A stretch of DNA of 10,270 bases from Omnitrophica WOR_2 bacterium GWA2_47_8 (lineage in GTDB: Bacteria > Omnitrophota > Gorgyraeia > Zapsychrales > GWA2-47-8). Below are positions 6,841 through 10,270 of the stretch, piece after piece. A model generated the notes under the pieces. It searched no databases. It was not told where the DNA came from and saw nothing but the letters and a program-made list of their open reading frames with translations. The stretch spans positions 1 to 10,270 of the forward strand of contig MHFY01000118.1 in assembly GCA_001805375.1 (NCBI GenBank). The letters run 5' to 3'. Positions within the stretch are counted from its first letter, which is position 1. Every line of letters starts with the position of its first letter. A program made the translations under genes and the position numbers.

Positions 6841-6868
6841 TTGACAAACATAGATTGTGTGGCATACT
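6841..6868 (+). promoter_or_regulatory. Promoter of the riboswitch-controlled gene
   Basis: A perfect TTGACA (6841-6846) is followed after 16 nt by CATACT (6863-6868, 4 of 6). Transcription would begin near 6875, about 35 nt before the riboswitch aptamer core. A TACAAT at 6874-6879 matches the -10 better but is too far from the -35. Confidence 0.6.
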
Positions 6869-6910
6869 TGCAGTACAATTTGAATTAATCCTAAGCGAGC
6901 ACCATTTGTT

Positions 6911-7000
6911 TAGGAAAAGGAAAACTGCTCGAAAGAGTAGGGCTCAAAGCTGTGAACCTAAACCTTCTGCCGTGGCGGAAGATAGGTTGTCTAGCTGCCG
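6911..7000 (+). promoter_or_regulatory. Cyclic di-GMP-I (GEMM) riboswitch aptamer
   Basis: The RNA shows the GEMM-I architecture. Helix P1b is CUGCUC (6925-6930), a GAAA tetraloop (6931-6934) and GAGUAG (6935-6940). It is followed by the conserved CAAAGC (6945-6950). The tetraloop-receptor strand CCUAAAC (6957-6963) and its partner GAUAGG (6981-6986) flank a variable hairpin with arms CUUCUGC and GCGGAAG around CGUG. The second helix closes through AGCU (6948-6951) with AGCU (6993-6996), and the module ends in GCUGCCG (6994-7000). The position equivalent to G20 of the Vibrio Vc2 aptamer appears to be G6919, favouring c-di-GMP over 3',3'-cGAMP, which normally has A there. P1 is not obvious. 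The aptamer lies in the leader of the secreted protein gene at 7167, upstream of a terminator. Confidence 0.85.
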
Positions 7001-7032
7001 TTATCACACGTTACGTGACTATCCGGTTTTTT

Positions 7033-7068
7033 AAAAAGCGCCCTTCGAAATTTCGAAGGGCGCTTTTT
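7033..7068 (+). terminator. Intrinsic terminator, probable riboswitch expression platform
   Basis: This is a perfect 36-nt palindrome: the arm AAAAAGCGCCCTTCGAAA (7033-7050) pairs fully with its mirror (7051-7068). It ends in TTTTT and is followed by GGTTTTGG. It lies 33 nt after the aptamer and about 98 nt before the ATG of the next gene, the layout of transcription attenuation. No clear antiterminator strand complementary to either arm is visible upstream. A weaker hairpin starting at the aptamer's terminal CCG (6998-7000 with 7024-7026, enclosing CACG-TTA-CGTG at 7007-7017) is followed by T6 (7027-7032) and may be the ligand-controlled element. Confidence 0.8.
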
Positions 7069-7166
7069 GGTTTTGGCCTTCTGGCGCCAGACCATCCCGT
7101 TAAGGGATTTATGAGGTAGATGGGGCCCTATTCTTCATCCTTGAACAACTGAAGAGAGGGCTCAAT
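7069..7166 (+). other. Leader between the terminator and the riboswitch-controlled gene
   Basis: This 98-nt untranslated segment holds short hairpins: the palindrome CTGGCGCCAG (7081-7090), ATCCC/GGGAT (7094-7098 with 7104-7108), and CTTCA/TGAAG further down. It ends with the Shine-Dalgarno GAGAGGG (7154-7160), well spaced from the ATG at 7167. No second riboswitch or ORF was recognised. Confidence 0.4.
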
Positions 7167-8651
7167 ATGAACATTTTTATTTTGCTTCTGGGTATCACAG
7201 TCTTGAGCAGCACCCCAGTTTTTGCCAATAGCGAGGATGCGATCATGAAGTGGATGACGAGTAACATTAGCCCCCAAACCGGCCTGCCTTATAGTTTTTA
7301 TATCCCTTCCGCTGAAAAAGAAAAGGTTTATTCCAACATGGGAGAAAAGAATTCCATTAACAGTATCATTGAGCGGATCATTGTAGTAGAAGGGCTAGAT
7401 ATCTATGACGGCGCGGTTTATCAAATCGTTTTAGCTATCTCCGGCCAGAACGATCTCTTAGCCTTGGCAGAAAGGCCCGTGGAAATCTATTGGAGCGGCC
7501 AACTGGGAAGCTTGCAAAGTATCCGCGCCGGCGGGACACCGCAGCAGCCCTTTGTCTATTCGGGTGATCCTTTAGATGTTTCCGCTGATCTAGAGGATGA
7601 GGGGAAAAGAGGTTTTATTTTTCGGATCGTCAATGCCAACGGTTCTTATAAAGCCGCAGATCCCCTGGATGGTAAGACCTATCTGGAAGGATTCCCGACT
7701 TGGCCGGACATTCATTGGGAAGATTGGAAGCCCGTGGCGGGGGAAAACGCCTGGGTGGCTATGGCGGCTCTGCATATTTATCATCAGAAATATTACGATC
7801 AAAATTTAAAAAAATATAATATGAACCCCGATGCAATGGAATTAAAACTGGCCAAGGAATTGGCCCGGGCCGCCCTTTTGCTGCAGGCGGAAAATGGAGG
7901 GATCCGGATGGCGCCTTTAGGGACGTATCGGGAATCGGTGGATCCCCATGGCGAAAATCAGCCTACAACCACCTGGTGGTACAATCAGATATCGACGGAA
8001 AATAATATCTCCTGGTACGCGGCGTTTCGAATGCTTTATGTCGTCACTCAGGATGAAATTTATAAAGAAGCGATGCTGCGCATTGAGGATTTTTTAAGAT
8101 CCGTCTGGAACCCGGTGGAGAAATATTTTTACCAGGGGACCGCTTTTGAAAATGGTGCATGGAAGCCGAATAAAGAACATTTCGCCCTGGATGTGCAGAC
8201 CTGGATCATCGCGTGCCTGGGTCCGGAGAAGATCGATGAATGGTTCGGTTTAGGGACAGGCTATCAAATGTGGAAAGTTCTGACCGCGTATTCCGGTTAT
8301 CGGGACAATAGCGGCAAGCTTTTGGGTGTAGGTTTTACTGAGGAACATGACCGCATGTCGGTTGAGTGGACAGCCGGGGCCATTCTGGCCGCGGATCTCT
8401 TGGCCAGGCGCTATCAAAAGGATTTTCCGGCATGGTCGCAAGAATTTATTCAAGACGCGGGGACGATGCGCGAAGGGATCGAATTGCTGCGCTATGACAT
8501 CTCGGAAGGTCAAACCGCTTATGCGTATTCCTCACGGCGGGGCTGGATCCCCTTTGGATGGAACTCACATCAAAAAGAGGTGTTAAGCCTGGCTTCCACC
8601 GCCTGGGTGGTCTTGATCGACCGAAAATTAAACCCGTTTCATCTGCCATGA
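7167..8651 (+). CDS. Secreted protein of unknown function, possibly an alpha/alpha-barrel carbohydrate-active enzyme
   Basis: This 494-residue protein has a clear Sec signal peptide, cleaved after VFA (20). Residues about 21-180 contain IYDGAVYQIVLA, a fragment that looks like a helix of an alpha/alpha toroid, followed by a Gly/Pro-rich region. Residues about 190-485 show repeated aromatic-rich amphipathic helices: AGENAWVAMAALHIYHQKYY, TTTWWYNQISTENNISWYAA, HFALDVQTWIIACLG, RMSVEWTAGAILAADLLA and EVLSLASTAWVVLID. Such spaced Trp/Glu-containing helices are typical of six-hairpin (alpha/alpha)6 glycosidase or lyase folds. Candidate acidic residues include E193, E278, D342 and E400. I cannot name a family, and catalytic activity is inference. 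A good Shine-Dalgarno supports the start. The leader carries a c-di-GMP riboswitch and terminator, so expression probably follows the motile/sessile switch, consistent with a role on exopolysaccharide or cell surface. The gene is monocistronic as far as visible. Confidence 0.85.
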   Translation: MNIFILLLGITVLSSTPVFANSEDAIMKWMTSNISPQTGLPYSFYIPSAEKEKVYSNMGEKNSINSIIERIIVVEGLDIYDGAVYQIVLAISGQNDLLALAERPVEIYWSGQLGSLQSIRAGGTPQQPFVYSGDPLDVSADLEDEGKRGFIFRIVNANGSYKAADPLDGKTYLEGFPTWPDIHWEDWKPVAGENAWVAMAALHIYHQKYYDQNLKKYNMNPDAMELKLAKELARAALLLQAENGGIRMAPLGTYRESVDPHGENQPTTTWWYNQISTENNISWYAAFRMLYVVTQDEIYKEAMLRIEDFLRSVWNPVEKYFYQGTAFENGAWKPNKEHFALDVQTWIIACLGPEKIDEWFGLGTGYQMWKVLTAYSGYRDNSGKLLGVGFTEEHDRMSVEWTAGAILAADLLARRYQKDFPAWSQEFIQDAGTMREGIELLRYDISEGQTAYAYSSRRGWIPFGWNSHQKEVLSLASTAWVVLIDRKLNPFHLP

Positions 8652-8725
8652 AATTTATTCTTCTTCGTAATTATCGAAAAATTTCGTTTACAAGGTTTAA
8701 GTTTAAAGATAAACTCAAAAATGAT

Positions 8726-8765
8726 GTACTTATCTTCTCTAAACATTTTTAGATGTAATAAGTAC
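8726..8765. repeat. Symmetric AT-rich hairpin ending in a 12-bp palindrome
   Basis: GTACTTAT (8726-8733) pairs with ATAAGTAC (8758-8765). Inside this, TCTAAA (8738-8743) pairs with TTTAGA (8748-8753) around CATT, separated from the outer stem by a 4/4 internal loop. The outer right arm is half of a perfect palindrome, ATAAGTACTTAT (8758-8769). GTACTTATC occurs twice as a direct repeat (8726-8734 and 8762-8770). There is no T-run, so it may be an operator pair or an RNA structure rather than a terminator. A smaller hairpin, AGTTTA-AAGA-TAAACT, lies at 8700-8715. Confidence 0.6.
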
Positions 8766-8767
8766 TT

Positions 8768-8820
8768 ATCCCAATTTCATCCATATGATAAATTGGGTTA
8801 TATTAGAGGAAAATTGGGAT
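8768..8820 (+). promoter_or_regulatory. Alternative pairing that can cover the L,D-transpeptidase start codon
   Basis: ATCCCAATTT (8768-8777) is fully complementary over 10 bp to AAATTGGGAT (8811-8820), which includes the first two bases of the ATG at 8819. It can instead pair with a nearer copy, AAATTGGG (8790-8797), over 8 bp. The Shine-Dalgarno (GAGG, 8806-8809) sits between the two copies. In principle this could switch translation initiation. Confidence 0.4.
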
Positions 8821-9526
8821 GAAAAAGAGAACTATCTTCACAGTCGTTGTTTTAATTGTTTTTGCGATCTTCGCCGTTCTTTTTTTGACAGGAAAGCAGG
8901 CCGCCTTTGCTAACATTAGATTGTTTTCTAAAGACACCAATGCGGCCCGGTCTTTAAAGACGATCGGTTTAGGGCCGATCTTAAGCAGCCAATCCAGCGA
9001 TTATGCCGTTGCCTATACGGTCGAGCCCGGGGACAGTTTAGCTAAGATCGCCAAGAAATTCGGAACGACCATTCCCTTGATCAAGAAAAGGAATGCTCTC
9101 CAGAGTGATGTCGTTCGGGCCGGGCAGAGATTAAATATCTGGACCGGCAAGTTCCACATCCTCGTTTCCAAAGCCAAGAATGTCCTCCAGTTGAAAGTGG
9201 AAGACAATATTATGAAGGTCTATACGGTTTCCACCGGTAAAGCGGAGACGACCACCCCTGCCGGGAATTACACGATCATCACAAAATTAGTTAATCCTGT
9301 CTGGTACCATGATGGAAAAGTTTATCCTCCCGGACACCCGGAGAACGGTTTAGGATCACGCTGGATGGGGCTCAATGCCGAAGGTTACGGTATTCATGGG
9401 ACCATTCATCCTGATCAGATCGGGCAAGCTGTTTCCATGGGATGCGTGCGCATGTTCAACCAAGACGCCGAAGAGCTGTATGACCTTATCCCGGAAGGAA
9501 CAGAAGTGAGTGTTGTTGATAAATAA
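8819..9526 (+). CDS. LysM-YkuD domain L,D-transpeptidase
   Basis: This 235-residue envelope enzyme would make 3-3 peptidoglycan crosslinks or attach proteins to peptidoglycan through a cysteine thioester. A hydrophobic segment at about 6-24 acts as a signal anchor, or as a signal peptide cleaved near AFA (31). A LysM domain at about 65-109 (YTVEPGDSLAKIAKKFGTT...NALQSDVVRAGQRLNI) binds peptidoglycan. A YkuD catalytic domain spans about 111-233, with the catalytic pair H193 (GIHGT) and C209 in SMGCVRM, followed by the usual LYDLIPEGTEV end. The motif is commonly SHGC; Met replaces the non-catalytic His here. The domain order and size match LysM-YkuD proteins such as those of Bacillus. GAGG at 8806-8809 supports the start, and the leader is highly structured. 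Confidence 0.93.
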   Translation: MKKRTIFTVVVLIVFAIFAVLFLTGKQAAFANIRLFSKDTNAARSLKTIGLGPILSSQSSDYAVAYTVEPGDSLAKIAKKFGTTIPLIKKRNALQSDVVRAGQRLNIWTGKFHILVSKAKNVLQLKVEDNIMKVYTVSTGKAETTTPAGNYTIITKLVNPVWYHDGKVYPPGHPENGLGSRWMGLNAEGYGIHGTIHPDQIGQAVSMGCVRMFNQDAEELYDLIPEGTEVSVVDK

Positions 9527-9531
9527 GAATG

Positions 9532-9629
9532 CCAGAATATCAGAGAAGCAGATGGAGAATTCAGATGACAGATTATCAGATAAATCAATTTCTGATTCTC
9601 TGGAATCTTATTCTGGTGTTCTGATTTTT
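9532..9629. repeat. Long imperfect hairpin of iterated CAGA words, possible terminator
   Basis: CCAGAATA (9532-9539) pairs with TATTCTGG (9609-9616), CAGAGAA (9541-9547) with TTCTCTG (9596-9602), and CAGA (9549-9552) with TCTG (9591-9594). The loop is about 38 nt and itself contains repeated CAGAT words. A T5 tract (9625-9629) follows, so the element may end the L,D-transpeptidase transcript. It begins a few bases after that gene's stop and resembles in architecture, but not in sequence, the heptamer hairpin after ridA. Confidence 0.6.
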
Positions 9630-9659
9630 ATGATTTCGATTCTTAAGTAAAATAAATTT

Positions 9660-10270
9660 ATGCCCCGCTATATAAAGAAGGTCGCTAAAACATTAGGTCT
9701 GCCTCCCGGGACCATGATCCACGTCGGTGAGACGCGGCAGGCCAAACCCCGCATCACGGTCTTTGATTACGATCTCGACCATTATGAAGAAAAAGTAGTA
9801 AAGTCCATCGAGGAGACCTTTCCCTACCGCGATAAAAAAACAACCACCTGGATCAATATCGACGGCATTCATGATCTGGAACTGATCAAGACCGTTGATT
9901 CCCATTTCGGCATCCATCCGCTGGTTTTGGAAGATATTGTCAATGCCAGCCAGCGGCCTAAAAAAGATGATTACGGCGATTATATTTATATTGTCGTAAA
10001 AATGTTCTTTATCGATCCGCAGAAGGACCAGATCGCTTCCGAACAGATCAGCCTTATCTTAGGGAAAGGTTATGTCATTTCTTTTCAGGAAACAGAAGGG
10101 GATATTTTTGATCCGATCCGGGACCGTATCCGCAATAAAAAGGGCTGGGTACGATTGCTGGGCGCGGATTATTTAGCGTACGCTCTTTTAGACACGATCG
10201 TGGATAATTATTTCATCATTTTGGAACGGATGGGCGGGACCATCGATGAGCTGGAGACCGGTATTATGGC
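9660..10270 (+). CDS. corA: CorA family Mg2+/Co2+ channel, N-terminal part (runs off the right edge)
   Basis: An ATG at 9660 opens a frame that continues to the window end (203 codons), the large cytoplasmic domain of a CorA pentameric divalent-cation channel. The sequence follows Thermotoga-type CorA closely: LPPGTMIHVGE near residues 14-24, TTTWINIDGIHD at 61-72, HFGIHPLVLEDIVN at 82-95, QRPK, IYIVVKMF, SEQISLILGKGYVISFQE, FDPIRDRIR, and ADYLAYALLDTIVDNYF leading into the long stalk helix. The two C-terminal membrane helices and the GMN selectivity motif lie outside the window, so completeness cannot be judged. D92 in LED lies in the region of the Mg2+-sensing site of the family. No convincing Shine-Dalgarno precedes the ATG; it is the first in-frame start and matches the family N-terminus. 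Confidence 0.92.
   Translation, partial: MPRYIKKVAKTLGLPPGTMIHVGETRQAKPRITVFDYDLDHYEEKVVKSIEETFPYRDKKTTTWINIDGIHDLELIKTVDSHFGIHPLVLEDIVNASQRPKKDDYGDYIYIVVKMFFIDPQKDQIASEQISLILGKGYVISFQETEGDIFDPIRDRIRNKKGWVRLLGADYLAYALLDTIVDNYFIILERMGGTIDELETGIM

Noticed and set aside
6911..7000. Reading the aptamer as a 3',3'-cGAMP (GEMM-Ib) riboswitch
   Set aside because: The position matching G20 of Vc2 appears to be G6919, whereas cGAMP-selective members carry A there. The alignment in this part is by eye, so the alternative is not fully excluded.
8776..8804. Promoter TTCATC - 17 nt - TATATT before the L,D-transpeptidase gene
   Set aside because: The -35 match is poor, and the predicted start near 8811 would leave almost no leader and exclude the Shine-Dalgarno at 8806-8809.

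Overview
The window looks like a chromosomal segment from an uncultured, Gram-negative-type bacterium of intermediate GC content. Most gene products carry Sec signals or membrane segments. The unusual items are a bacterial STT3-type oligosaccharyltransferase, paired stand-alone receiver proteins and a LysM/YkuD L,D-transpeptidase. Together they remind me of Omnitrophota or neighbouring candidate phyla. That placement is an impression from gene content, not a demonstrated assignment. I see no insertion sequences, phage genes, tRNA, rRNA or CRISPR arrays.

Layout. 1-1283 (+): the C-terminal end of a glycine-rich, charged protein, overlapping by 1 bp a secreted TPR protein. 4611-1293 (-), convergent with it: a secreted trypsin-like serine protease with an intact catalytic triad, followed 4 bp later by an STT3-family oligosaccharyltransferase homologue whose WWDYG signature reads WWPPG. 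4666-6192 (+): a tightly overlapping operon of two tandemly duplicated receiver-only response regulators and a pirin. Its promoter shares a palindromic -10 with a possible divergent promoter for the protease. 6335-6718 (+): RidA, preceded by a leader with interleaved inverted repeats. 8819-9526 (+): LysM/YkuD L,D-transpeptidase with a structured upstream region. 9660 to the right edge (+): the N-terminal part of a CorA Mg2+/Co2+ channel.

The most interesting stretch is 6819-8651. A perfect palindrome with a central CG, of LacI-family operator type, abuts a TTGACA -35 box. The transcript from this promoter would begin with what I read as a c-di-GMP-I (GEMM) riboswitch aptamer, followed by a perfect 36-nt palindromic terminator, all ahead of one secreted protein of about 494 aa. 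That protein is unrecognised but resembles an alpha/alpha-barrel protein. This suggests c-di-GMP-controlled, possibly also sugar-controlled, expression of an envelope or extracellular enzyme.

The intergenic regions are rich in structure. Two contain long imperfect hairpins built from iterated short words (RTAAG heptamers after ridA, CAGA words after the L,D-transpeptidase gene). The L,D-transpeptidase leader has alternative pairings, one of which covers the start codon.
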